Assembly (NCBI GenBank): GCA_017893485.1
Contig: CM030360.1
Span: forward strand, 7,558,870 to 7,622,869
Source of the DNA: Hemerocallis citrina
Taxonomy: Eukaryota; Streptophyta; Magnoliopsida; Asparagales; Asphodelaceae
Reading direction: 5' to 3'
Length of the DNA stretch: 64,000 nucleotides
How positions within the stretch are numbered: position 1 is the stretch's first letter; every line of letters begins with the position of its first letter. A model generated the notes under the pieces. The model did no database searches, was not told where the DNA came from, and was given only the letters and a program-made list of their open reading frames with translations. The position numbers and the translations under genes are program-made. Shown here one piece after another: positions 10,227-20,560 of this stretch.

Positions 10227-11174
10227 GGAATAATTTTCAACAATAATGGCAACGTCAACGGGGGTTCAAGAGGCAGAGCGTATACAACAAGTGAAGATGT
10301 TATTCTTTCACAAAGTTGGATAGCAATTACTCAAGATCCAACAATCGGTGTGGACCAATCAGGTAGCCAGTTTTGGGATCGTATATTCAACACCTTCAAA
10401 GCTATATTAGGCATTCCGACGGATCGAACATCGCATCGCTTAGTAGTAGATTTCACATTATTTTCCAAAGATGTGTTTCTATTTGTTGCTAAATTGGTAA
10501 GTGTTACAAATAGAGCTGCGAGCGGAACCACCGAGGCCGATAAGGTATGTTGATTTGAAAAATATATTTATTGTTTTTTCAATGCATTGTTAGAGTTTTA
10601 AATTAGTCTTGATTGTTTTTTTTTCTTCAAGATACGGGAAGCAAGAACCGAATATATGCATTCTACTTGGAAAGCTTTCTGATTTGAAGAATGTTATGAA
10701 TTACTGAAGGATTTGCCCAAATTTTCTCTATGTACCACGAGTGTGTTCGAGTATGGCATTGGAACACAATTATCTGATGTTGGTAGCAGTCAATGTATGT
10801 CCCTAAATGTTGACTCTCCCAACTCGGACATAGCAGCTGGCGGTGAATCCTCTACACTATTGTCCCGGCCACCCGGACGCAAAGTAGAAAAAAGGAAGGC
10901 GAAAAATAAAGTGGATGGTTCTGACGAGGCTATGCATGAAGAGATGAGAAGATTTAACTCCTGCTATATTGAGACGCAAGGATGTAGAATACAAGCGACG
11001 GAAATGAAACTTGCTTTGAAAAAAAAAAAGATCTGGATATACGTACCCGTTCGAGTTCCTTGTCAACAAGGAAGAAGTCAGATTCCGCCCGTTCGAGTTC
11101 CTACAAATTCACAAATTCTGTCTATTGCCCCCACACCACATTCAGCGGCAACAATCAGCGACATGCACGCTTAG
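10227..11174 (+). pseudogene. PIF/Harbinger-associated ORF1-like (Myb/SANT, NAM-associated) gene remnant
   Basis: The first exon (to about 10543) reads TTSEDVILSQSWIAITQDP, then GVDQSGSQFWDRI, and ends SGTTEADK before GTATGTTG. This is the Myb/SANT-like N-terminus typical of proteins encoded beside PIF/Harbinger transposases. A second exon (about 10632 on) reads IREARTEYMHSTWKAF-stop-FEECYELLKDLPKF, then GRKVEKRKAKNK and EEMRRFNS, matching the NAM-associated C-terminal region. It has a TGA at about 10681 and a probable frame slip in the A-run near 11020-11030. The transposase partner gene is absent nearby and no opposite terminal repeat was found, so this is the remnant of one element. The start codon is uncertain. 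Confidence 0.7.
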
Positions 11175-12420
11175 AAAATAAATTTAAAACTGTATATGTT
11201 TTTTTTCTTCTTTCTAATAAATGAAAAAATTATATGTCTAAGAAGACAAATGGAGTATGCGTCATGGTGGTTTCTTGGAAGGTCATGAGTTCGGAAAGAA
11301 ATTGAAGAAGAGAAACTTTATATTCAAATATAAAACCTAAAAGACTATAAAAGTTTACTTATTCTCCAAGGACTAGGGTGGGCCTTACACTTTGAGGATA
11401 CTCCCAAATAATATAAGATCTATCAACAATTTTCATTTTTTTTAGTCAATACGTACTTTTGACACATGTAGTAAGCAATTCAAATACGTGGTGGCTCACT
11501 TTCTAATCTCGAAGTCAAATTTTTGGACTTGGAATTGTCAAGACTTAAAAATGTTAAAATTTTGTCACAAGTATAGGCCTGAATTATATTTTGAGAATAA
11601 TTTAGATGTTTGAACATGAATATGAGAACATGCATTACCATCTAAAAATAATTGGTGTTTATTAATTAAAACCTTCGGTTGCATGGGAAAAGCATATACA
11701 CATAAGGGTATAAATACTTCACAAAAAAATTAGAAGAGCAATCGGAGCAAGAGCTGTATTTGATAATGATCCCTTCAAATTTCAACAAGGCCATAGGCAG
11801 CAATATCATAAGCCACGTACAATAGCACCTATAACTACAAGGATAACAACCACTGAACCACACGATGGTTTTACATTGAGAAGTTATAGCAGCTCATTTC
11901 TGTGTGGGAGCAAATAGATAATAAAAATTCTTTAAAAAACAATAAAAAATTGAAATTTTTTTACTTTCGCCGATATTAACTGTTTTCAATTGATATTAAC
12001 TTTGGGATTCGACTCGTTTGCATCGCTGGAAATGATCTTGATGGTGACGATCGCTCTGATTAACCTGCAAAAGTCTAAAATACCGGGATTGATTACGAAG
12101 ACAGACCTTCCGATGCTCAAGTCAGAACTCAGAAAAAATATGTGAGAGCTTTTGGTGGCAAAATACTGATTACCTGGTTCTTGTGGAGGTAGGGGATATT
12201 TTAGTTGCTTTGGGGGTCAATTTCAAGATAATCATTTATCTCTACTTCTCGGTGTTTTTGGATTGAACTGGTTATATCTTTTTCATGAATAGATAAGAGT
12301 GGTTAGAGAGATTGAGTTAAAACTCTTCTCATGATAAGAGATATGATTTTTAAAACGTCTCTTATAGCTAATTATGAGTTTAAATCATATTTAAATAATT
12401 TGGATTCATTTATATTGGGA
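11175..12420. other. Gene-free interval
   Basis: AT-rich sequence of about 1.2 kb. I see no coding similarity, terminal repeat or tandem array in it. It separates the PIF remnant from the gypsy-like element. Confidence 0.5.
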
Positions 12421-14340
12421 TGTTATGATAACCCCGCACGACAAGACCCGTTTTGGGGTATTGAGCTTGAGAAATGCCCAATTTCAGTTCATGGACCCAT
12501 TTCTAGTGAAATTATTGTTTTACCCATGAGAACTTTAAGATTCGTGCCCAATTTGAACGACCTCAATTTAGTTCTGTTTTTACCCATATCAAAAGTCACC
12601 CAATCTCGAAGACTGGGTTTCACAACCTATGATAAGTAGTCCGCCCGTTTTTAATGGTTTACAAAATTTATCGGAATTTCAGGGATGTTTGAATCTTGCA
12701 CGGTATGTAACGGTGTTATTTTGAGTTTGTACTTAAAATTATTTTTTGAATTTTCCATATTTTTTGTGAATTTTCCAGAATTTTCTGGATTTTTCCAATT
12801 TTTAATCATTTTTTGAATTTTTTAATCCAATTTTTGAATTTTAATAATTAATTTTTGAAAATTAAAATTAATTATTCAAAACTAATAATTATTTTATCTG
12901 AATTTGAAAATATTTTTCCGAATTAATAATGATTTTTAGAATTTTTAATTATTTTTTACAATTTTAATTATTTTTCTGAATTTTTAAATAATTAATTCAA
13001 TTTAATAATTAAATAAAGAAATTAATTAAATACTTGATGACGTGAAAAAATCTGGAGCATAGATCTTGACACAACATGAAAATTTTGAAAATCAAGCGGT
13101 AGGGGCGCATTGACCAGTCAACAAAAAAATGCTCAATTTTAGGTGGGGGGCGCGTTTGTTCGGCGCGCACCGCCGAACTGCTTTGATGCTTTAGCCAATC
13201 AAAACGTGCACATTGATCGGTGACCGTTGACCGGTCAACAGGATTTCGATCAGGGGCACATTTGCTCGGTGCGTGCCTCTGAACTGCTTTGATGCTTCGG
13301 CTGCGCACCACGCGCCCCGTCACCAATGACCATTGACCGGTCAGTAGAGTTTTACTCTGTTTTCGATCGGGGGCATGTTTGTTTGGCACGTGCATCCGAA
13401 CTTCTTTGATGCTTCGGTTGCACGCCACTTGTTTCGTTGACCGTTGACCGTTAACCGGTCGGCGGAGTTTTGCTTCATTTTCGATCGGGGGCACGTTTGT
13501 TTGGCGGATTTTATCATCAACTTGATGAATTAATTTGCGCCTCCAAACTACTTTGATGCTTCGGTTGCATGCCATGTGTCCTGTTGACCATCGACCATTC
13601 ACCGGGCAATGGAGTTTTGCTCCGTTTTCGATCGGGGGCACATTTGTTCGGTGCGCGCCTCCGAACCTCTTCGATGCTTCGGCTACCAACATGCATCCCG
13701 TTGACTGTTGACCGGTCAGCGACGTCCTGCTTCATTTTCAATCGGGGGCACGTTTGTTCGGCGCGCGCCTCCGATCTACTTTGATGCTTCGGTTGCATGC
13801 CACATGTCCTGTTGACCGTTGACCGGTCATCGGAGTTTTGCTTCATTTTCGATCGGGGACATGTTTGTTCGGCACGTGCCTCTGAACTACTTTGATGCTT
13901 CGGTTGCATGCCACGAGTCCCGTTGACTGTTGACCATTGATCGATCAGTAGAGTTTTGCTCTATTTTCGATCGGGGTCACGTTTGTTCGGCACGAGCCTC
14001 CTAACTACTTTTATGCTTTGGTTGCACACCACGTGTCCTATTGACCATTGACTGTTGAACGGTCAGCGAAGTTTTAACCATTGTGCATCCTGACTTTTGC
14101 ACTTCTTGACCGTTGCACTTCCCCTACTGTCGGGCTTCCCCAACGGTTAGGGGCCCAATAACTGAGCACAAACGAAGGGGTTCACCTCTGTATATCCCCC
14201 CTTCTCCACATCTCTTCCTCACTCTTCCCATTTCTTCCTCAAAAATTTTCGACTAGAATTTTCTCCGCTAAGGAATTTCGGCGACTGGTTTTGCTTCTCC
14301 GGCGATCTTTCTGAACGTAGCTGTCACATCCAAGGTAATT
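12421..14340 (+). mobile_element. Probable LTR/leader of the gypsy-like element
   Basis: It begins TGTTATGATAACCCCGCACG, like several plant gypsy LTR starts. It contains the ~115-bp tandem array and then a TATA-like CTGTATATCCCCCC near 14189, followed by a CT-rich leader and a coding start at 14357. The exact end is uncertain; one candidate is TGTCACA near 14323-14329. No second LTR or target duplication was found. Confidence 0.45.
13090..14095. repeat. ~115-bp tandem repeat, about eight units
   Basis: Each unit contains a GATCGGGGGCACGTTTGTTC block, CTTTGATGCTTCGGTTGC, and a GTTGACCGTTGACCGGTCA block. The CTTTGATGCTT block recurs about every 115 bp, near 13170, 13285, 13405, 13548, 13668, 13782, 13892 and 14007. 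One unit (about 13505-13545) carries an extra ~30-bp insertion. The units are GC-rich compared with their flanks. Long ORFs across the array on the minus strand are a by-product of the repeat, not genes. Confidence 0.88.
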
Positions 14341-14356
14341 TATAAATTTTTTTATT

Positions 14357-16472
14357 ATGACGTCTAGGGATTCTTTGGGCGGCGAGACCTCCCCTACTAG
14401 TCGTGTCGAGGAGTCGTCGCCGACCCCGCCTCCTAGAGCTAATAAGGGGAAGGGTATAGCAGAGCTGTCTTTAGTCGTCGTTGAGATAATTGTTGAGTGA
14501 GAAAGAAGGATGGGAGAAGTGGGGAGAATGTCGGAGAAATCTACTCCCAACTCGTAGTGCTAATAGTGGAAGTGCACCACAAGCAATAGAAACTCCCAAG
14601 AAATAGATGAACCAAGAACAAGCCACCACAATATATGGATCTCACAAGAACACAACCAATATGCAGAGATAACCAATACTACTTATTTCCAAAGAAATAC
14701 AAAGATTACAAAAGAGATTACAACTCTCAATCTCTCTCTCTCACCTTTGAAACACTCGGCACAATCTCTCTTGAAGTTGAATAATGATCAATCTCTCTCA
14801 AGATTATGAGACTAGATAACTAAACCATAGAGTTTATGGCTATATATATAGCCCCCAAGCAAACCCTAAAAGATATACTCAAATCTAGCAAATTGGGCCT
14901 TTATCCCGTAAGCCCAAAAAAACAATCAGCGTCGGTGTCGGTCGACTGCACCCCAAGCTGGTCGACCGCATCGTGTGGATCCAGACCCGAGGGCTAATCG
15001 GTTGACCGCACCCCTAGTGACCGGTCGACCGTCCCCTCCTCTGTTGGATGCCTAAACTCGAAGAACCCCCAGTCGACTGGGTCGGTCGACCGCACCCCTA
15101 GCCGGTCGACCGCAACCCTCCAGACTTCTCTTCTTCTACTTGCTGCTTGTCTTCCCTTACTTCTTTGTCTACTCCTCTTCTTCTCCAACTTCAAGTACCC
15201 GTGCCTACGTGTAAATGAGGCCACAATTCCTAATAGAGAATGCCTGTTCTGTTAAAGGGTCTTAGGAATGTTCTGGAGTACTCTGCCGAGATGATTGATA
15301 GAGCCGAGCACGACATGGGGAGACACTACAAAGAGAATGAGTATCGTGAAATTTGGGAGGCTGACGACACACCCTCGATTCTTTCTGAAGGAGATCTTGA
15401 TCGCATATAGGAGTGTTACAAGATCCCGAGGGAATTCGATTTGATATTACCAGGCTCCGAAGTTAGAGCCCGTTCACCGATATCTCCCGACTTGTGTTTC
15501 TTCCCGTTCAATGTTTTTCATGTGGGGCCTCGCCTTCCTTTACACCCATTCGTTATAGAAGTTCTGAGGTGGTACAGTTTGAGCCCCGTTTAGTACATAC
15601 CGAATATGTGGAGGCACGTGAACGGCTTTATGTTGCATTGCCAGGCGTCAGGGATTGAGCCACGACTGAGTGTATTGAGGACGCTCTACAAGCTTCATCA
15701 AAAGGTGAGGGCAGAGTTTGGATTTTAATTCACTTTTCGGCGGGGTGTGAAGTTAATCGACAACCCAGATTCGATCATGTTCTGGAATGATAAGTACTTC
15801 ATTATTCATAGTAGAGACCCGTGGGGGATTCCCACAACTTGGAGAGAGGATGTGGCGAAAAGGGTGAAGATAGACTCGTTTCTGAGCCCCGAGGAGGAGG
15901 GTATAGTGAGGAATATTTTACAGCGGTCGTCTTTGAGTTGGAGGGAGATGACTGAAGAGGTTCTTTTCAGGGATGTCTCAGCTCATTCAACCCTAGTACG
16001 CATTTCTTTTGCATCACATTTTATCTTTGTTGTTGTAATTACTTCCTTTTTTAACCACTTTGTGCTGTTTATAGCAGAAGTTGCTAATATGGACTTTGAC
16101 GCGATTGTGGCATGGAGAGAGGGGCTGGGCTACAAAGCCCCCGAAGGGAAGAAGAGGAAAAGGAGGGTCGCAAAGCCTGCCTGCTCCTTCGAAAGCTGTG
16201 AAGGCTCGGCGGACGCCACTCCGAGGGAGGATGTAGTTTCTCTGCCGCTTCTTCGATTGCTCCTTCTGTTGGTGGTTTCTCTTTAGCTTCGGCGCTTGCA
16301 CTCAAGGCTCCTCCTCTAACTATGAAAGCCGACGAGGTCCTCACTGATGAGCTGAAGAAGATCTTCGTTCCAGGCTGACAGGTTAGGAGGCACGATGCCT
16401 TCCTTGGGGACTCGATGAGTTGTATGCAGGCGATTCACCATCTCGAGACCCCCAAGGTTAGAGCTGTGATGG
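14357..16472 (+). pseudogene. Putative gypsy-type transposon protein (PF04195-like), N-terminal part
   Basis: The frame starts MTSRDSLGGETSPTSRVEES and is interrupted by a solo LTR at 14529-15235. It resumes with a conserved block: ECYKIPREFDLILPGSEVRA, LPLHPFVIEVLRWY, HCQASGIEPRLSVLRTLYKL, and FRRGVKLIDNPDSIMFWNDK then WGIPTTWRE. This series fits the 'putative gypsy type transposon' domain family known from plant retrotransposons; its role is unknown. Several in-frame stops are present (for example near 15408 and 15591). An intron-like break follows about 15997. The gene is cut at 16472 by a large insertion and resumes at 50915 on the same strand. Confidence 0.72.
14529..15235 (-). mobile_element. 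707-bp solo LTR
   Basis: Flanked by the direct repeat GAGAA (14524-14528 and 15236-15240). Read on the minus strand it starts TATTAGGAATTGTGG (expected TG, here TA) and ends CTCCGACA. It contains a TATA box (CTATATATATAGCC inverse, near 14841) about where an LTR promoter should be. The U5-like part repeats the motif CCGGTCGACCGCA several times (14935-15115). A single LTR with a target duplication implies loss of the internal region by LTR-LTR recombination. Confidence 0.78.
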
Positions 16473-17171
16473 TGTCATGCCCTGCTTACCAAAAATACGG
16501 AATACGAGCACATGACATTAGCCCAGCGAATGACTAACGTCACCCATAAGTTGTTTATCCGATCAACTCAACAATATAATCAATACAGAACAGTTGTGCA
16601 GACAATAATAATAATCTCACAATACTTGGAATGAAGCAATATAAAATATCCAAATACAATAAACTAATATCTGGAAACAATAATAAAAATATTCGGGTCA
16701 AAACCCCACAATACATTGAAATAACAATAGTTCAATAATTAAATCTCCATGATAAAACAATAATTTATTAAACGGCGATGCTATCAATTTCCTTCACCAA
16801 TGTTGTTCTCCCAATCCATCATGCAATTCTCCATCAACACCTGTAAATACTTCATCTAAAAAGAGGAGAGAAATTGTCCTTAGAGCAAGTTGTGGACAGC
16901 AAATAGAGAAAGCAAAGAACAATAGAATAACGATATAACAATGAATCAATGGATCAATAGGATTCAATAACATGGGACAATAATCAATAATCAATGCAAT
17001 GGTGTAACAATGATTCAATATTCGGTAATAATAATCAATGATCAATATCAATAACACTTAGCCAATATTCGATATCAATAGGAATCATGAGGTACAATAT
17101 GCAATGTCGGTGATGTGTTGATCCTTATGTCTATTAATCATTTTAATCCTAACTAATGCACGTACTACTAT

Positions 17172-17396
17172 GTCTAGGGATGCTCTTGAATAAGGATATA
17201 TCCGATCCGATCCGCATCCGAATCCGATTTTTTGGCGAATACGGATATAAAAAATCCGTATCCGAGTGGATACGGATACGGATTCGGATATCCAAATCCA
17301 AAAAAAATTGGATACGGATACGGATACGGATATCCCTAAAAAAAGCGGATTCGGATACGGATATCCGCTTAATTTAATATATATTTATTTAATAAA
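17172..17396 (+). mobile_element. GGATAC-rich transposon end, left
   Basis: It begins TAGGGATGCTCTTG and then shows many copies of GGATAC/GTATCC/GGATAT in both directions. The inverse-oriented counterpart at 47955-48166 ends AAGCATCCCTT. These look like terminal plus subterminal repeats of a hAT-like element or MITE. No matching 8-bp flanking duplication was found. Confidence 0.5.
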
Positions 17397-17583
17397 TCTC
17401 TAATATTATAATGGGAGAAGGCTTTAGTGTCATTTGTAAATGTTTTGTCAATCTACCAACCCGTGCAATACACGTGCATAACTATTATAAAGGAGGTTCT
17501 AAGTTCAAATCCAGACTATGTCTAAATTTTTATTTTAAAAAACTATATTTATTAAGACGTGCATCGCACGTGTAAAATACTAG
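17397..17583 (+). mobile_element. 187-bp non-autonomous mini-Helitron
   Basis: It begins TCTCTAATATTATAATGGG between A and T and ends with hairpin ACGTGCATCGCACGT, then GTAAAATACTAG, followed by T as expected for Helitron insertion between A and T. It is a near copy of the minus-strand element at 9410-9594. Confidence 0.82.
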
Positions 17584-17683
17584 TATACTTAATGGTTATA
17601 CACTTATACTTATACTTATGTAATGAAATATACTTAATAGTTATTCCTAATTTCCTATTCCTATCTCACTGTAGCAGCCCTAA

Positions 17684-18915
17684 GGGTCTGTTTGGAAACA
17701 TTTATTAAGTTGGAGAATGGAAATGAATGGAATGAAAATGAATGGAGAGGAATGGAAAGAAAGGGAAAGGGATGAATTAACTTTATAAATTGTGTGTGTT
17801 TGGCAACTGGTGGAATGGAATTGGCTTTTTTTTGTTTCCAATCCTTAGTCTTATTTGGCAAACACTGGAATACTATGGATTACAGCATTTTAAAAAACCT
17901 ATATTCTTAGGGAACCTATGTTTTTAAACTACACAGTTCATTGTTTCCCGTAGCTGAAGAAGCTTCACACTAGTAAACAATTTACACTGGAGCCTTCGCA
18001 AAAGATAACATGCATACCAAAAAGAATTTCGGCTGCCAAAATGAACTTTGTATACAGATTGTTAGAACCTTGGGAGAACAAGGAATCCGAAGGAAGATAA
18101 ATTGCGGTGATCAGAAAAGAATTTTGTATCCGGGGGCAGAACCTTTGTTGAATATATAGAGCAATGAGAAATCAGCAACACAGAAATTTGTGACCGGACG
18201 ACTTTTTACAACTAATGTTTTTTTTAAAAAAATCATAAACCAGGAAAGTAATGTTAAGTGTGTAACATTTTTATAAGTTTATGTGTCTCGTCAACTAACT
18301 GACAATGATTAATTGTCACTCACATAAACTAATGTAACGTAGAGAATCAAATTAATATTTGCAAACAAGTAGACAATCTTGACCTTTTATTTGACACATA
18401 CTCATTCTAGTAAGTAGAAGGTATCCCGTCAGAAAACTATAAGTTGACTGCATTTGTGTGTGAGAAACAAACCTGCCGAAGCGCAAAAGATGCATGACAA
18501 CAGCAATAGTCAAACTCAATTCCCTGACCAGTTCTGTTAGGGCCACCACCCAAAATCAAAACCTTTTTCTTCGGAGTAGGAGCAGACTCGCATTCATCTG
18601 TTTGGGTTGCCAGGCGGCTGAAGTCGCTATCATCTGTTTGGTGCTTACCCTTTATAAATCGGTTGAAGAAAGGTTTACGCACGCTATCAAAGGATGAAAT
18701 CGGTTGAAATCAGTTGATTCTCCATTCCTTTACTCAGCTTTCCGAGGGGGGTGGAGTCGGAATAGAAATTGGTTGAGATCTTTCTCTAGGGAATGAAATT
18801 TAGTTGTTTCCTTTATTTTCTTTTTCAAAACAAACATGTCGTGGAATAGGATAAGATGGACTTATCCACAATATTCCATTCCTTTCCCTAATTTTTTGGG
18901 ATCCCAAACGCGCCC
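17684..18915. mobile_element. 1.23-kb PIF/Harbinger-like (TAA target) element with captured gene fragment
   Basis: Flanked by TAA on both sides (17681-17683 and 18916-18918). The ends read GGGTCTGTTTGG at the left and, inverted, GGGCGCGTTTGG at the right. Just inside are GGAATGGAATGA-type repeats, a common pattern in plant Tourist-like elements. It carries a carbamoyl-phosphate synthetase exon fragment on the minus strand but no transposase. Confidence 0.65.
18473..18595 (-). pseudogene. carB: Carbamoyl-phosphate synthetase large-subunit exon fragment
   Basis: The minus strand reads [18 protein letters not shown] followed by [19 protein letters not shown] and ALRQ, then CAG|GTTTGT at an exon end. 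This matches the start of the second ATP-grasp half of the plastid carbamoyl-phosphate synthetase large subunit, with one visible change from the family motif (PNRTGQG where PNRIGQG is usual). The sequence upstream of ECESAP is unrelated, and an intron follows. This is therefore a captured piece of genomic DNA, not a retrocopy or a working gene. Confidence 0.85.
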
Positions 18916-18918
18916 TAA

Positions 18919-19522
18919 GTTTCTAATCCCTAATTCCCCATCGACCTCGCAACCCCACTCGCGCCGCCAGTCAAGCCCGGCCATGCCAGAGCCCCTGCCT
19001 CTTTTCCCCTTCCTCTCCCGCAACCAGAGTTGACGGCAGCAGCGCCAGCACCCATGCCAGCCAGCAGTCGCGACGCACCTCTCGTCGCTGTCCCACTTCC
19101 GACGCCGCGCCTCCCGCCGTCCCCGTCCTGTCGTGGATTTACTTGGATATTTCTAAACTTTGTGGATTTACTTGGATATTTAATCTGATTCTATTTTTCT
19201 GAATTGAAGGAAGGATGATGCTGAATTGGGCTTTATGCTGATCTCAAAAGCGAAAAAGGATGGGATTCTGCCCAACCTTATCATGTGTCGATGCTTAATT
19301 GGTATAATCAGTAACTTGTATTGGTCAATTCAATTCGTACATAATGTTTATCTTGTTCATGATTCACATCTTAAAGCAATTTACACAGTTATTTTTTTAA
19401 AGTTTTTGACAAAGGATAAAGCACGATTGGTCTTCTTTCTTTGTGACTTTCAACTCTGGCAAACCTCAGATTGATAGTAAATGGTATACACTTCTCTACC
19501 AGTTTCTTGTTTCTAATCTATA
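18919..19522 (+). pseudogene. PPR-like gene fragments and a captured 5' region
   Basis: A GC-rich, proline-rich stretch (about 18940-19130) resembles a gene start. Then comes an exon-like piece reading DAELGFMLISKAKKDGILPN followed by LIMCRCLI, before a GT at 19302. A second piece near 19440-19483 reads TFNSGKPQIDSKW. Both recall a plant pentatricopeptide-repeat protein (At5g02830-like), but the match is by eye only. There is no continuous frame. The 26.7-kb Helitron begins directly downstream. Confidence 0.42.
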
Positions 19523-19720
19523 TCTATACTAATACTTAAAGGCGCTAGGAACTGGAATTTCTGCCCTCTTTCAGTCCCCACTCTAACCTTGGGTTTTTCT
19601 AAAATTTACGGAACTGCCATCGTTTCTATGCCCTCTGATTAAAATCGTAAGGTTCATATTTCTCCATTCGCTATATGGACTCTAATTTATACTAAATATA
19701 CCATTTCATCACACTTTGAT

Positions 19721-20046
19721 TAGGGCTGCAAACGATCCGAGCTACTCGCGAGCTACTCGACTCGAGCTCGGTCAAAGCTCGATCAAAGCTCGACTCGAGA
19801 CAAGCTCGAGCGAGCTCGAGCTCGAAATCGAGCTCGACAGCTTAACGAGCCGAGCTCGAGCTTGGAAAATTTGTGATTATTAGGCTAAGCTCGTGAGTAC
19901 TCGGTTCGAACTCAGTCAAAGCTCGGTTAATGTTCAGCTCGAAACGAGCTCGAGTCGAGCTCGAGCTCGAAATCGAGCTCGATTGCTTAACGAGCCGAGC
20001 TCGAGCCTCAAGATACTCGGCTCGACTCTTCTCGTTTGCAGCCCTA
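19721..20046. mobile_element. 326-bp hAT-type MITE
   Basis: Terminal inverted repeats TAGGGCTGCAAACGA and TCGTTTGCAGCCCTA, with the perfect 8-bp duplication ACTTTGAT at 19713-19720 and 20047-20054. The interior is dense in CGAGCTCGAGCT-type palindromic words. It has no coding capacity. The 8-bp duplication and TAGGG ends place it in the hAT superfamily. Confidence 0.92.
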
Positions 20047-20084
20047 ACTTTGATAGAGCTGGCGGAAGAATGTGGGGGTGGTTA

Positions 20085-20560
20085 TAGCGCGAAGAGGGCC
20101 CCAAATTGCGTGCTCTCTCTCTCTCCCTCTATCTCTCTCTTTGTTTATCGCTCTTTCTCTGAACCCAAAAAAACCCTAACCTTTGCCAACCCCCTGCATC
20201 AGCCTGGGGCAGCAACTCCGACAACCACTGGGTACGCCTTCGCCAGCAGCTCTAATGTCCACCTCCACCTTTCCCTCATCATCAGTAACTTATTCCCCCT
20301 TATCTCTCCTCTTAGCGCGAAGAGGGGCCCAAATCGCGCACTCTCTCTCTCCCTCTCCCTCTCTCTATCTCTTTGTTTATCACTCTTTCTCTGAACCCAA
20401 AAAAAAACCTACCCTTTGCCGCTGCCTCATTACTCCAACCCCTGCATCAGCCTGGGGCAGCAACTCCGGCGACCACTGGGTATGCCTTCGCCAACAGCTC
20501 TGATGTCCACCTCCATCTTTCCCTCATCATCGGTTAGCTTATTCCCCCCTTATCTCTCCT
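20085..20560 (+). repeat. ~230-bp tandem duplication near the Helitron 5' end
   Basis: Two copies (about 20085-20313 and 20314-20560) each contain GCGCGAAGAGG, a CTCTCTCT run, TCTTTCTCTGAACCCAAAAA, and GCATCAGCCTGGGGCAGCAA. They resemble a transcribed leader. The copies differ by several substitutions and a short insertion, so the duplication is not recent. Confidence 0.8.

Noticed and set aside
11175..12420. A terminal repeat matching GAGCATCCACAGTCG to close the PIF-like element
   Set aside because: No inverse copy was found downstream of the ORF1-like remnant.
12331..12639. 102-residue plus-strand ORF
   Set aside because: It crosses the probable LTR start at 12421 and shows no family similarity.
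13009..13909. Long overlapping minus-strand ORFs of 227 and 130 residues
   Set aside because: They run through the ~115-bp tandem array and only repeat the unit in translation; no conserved protein.
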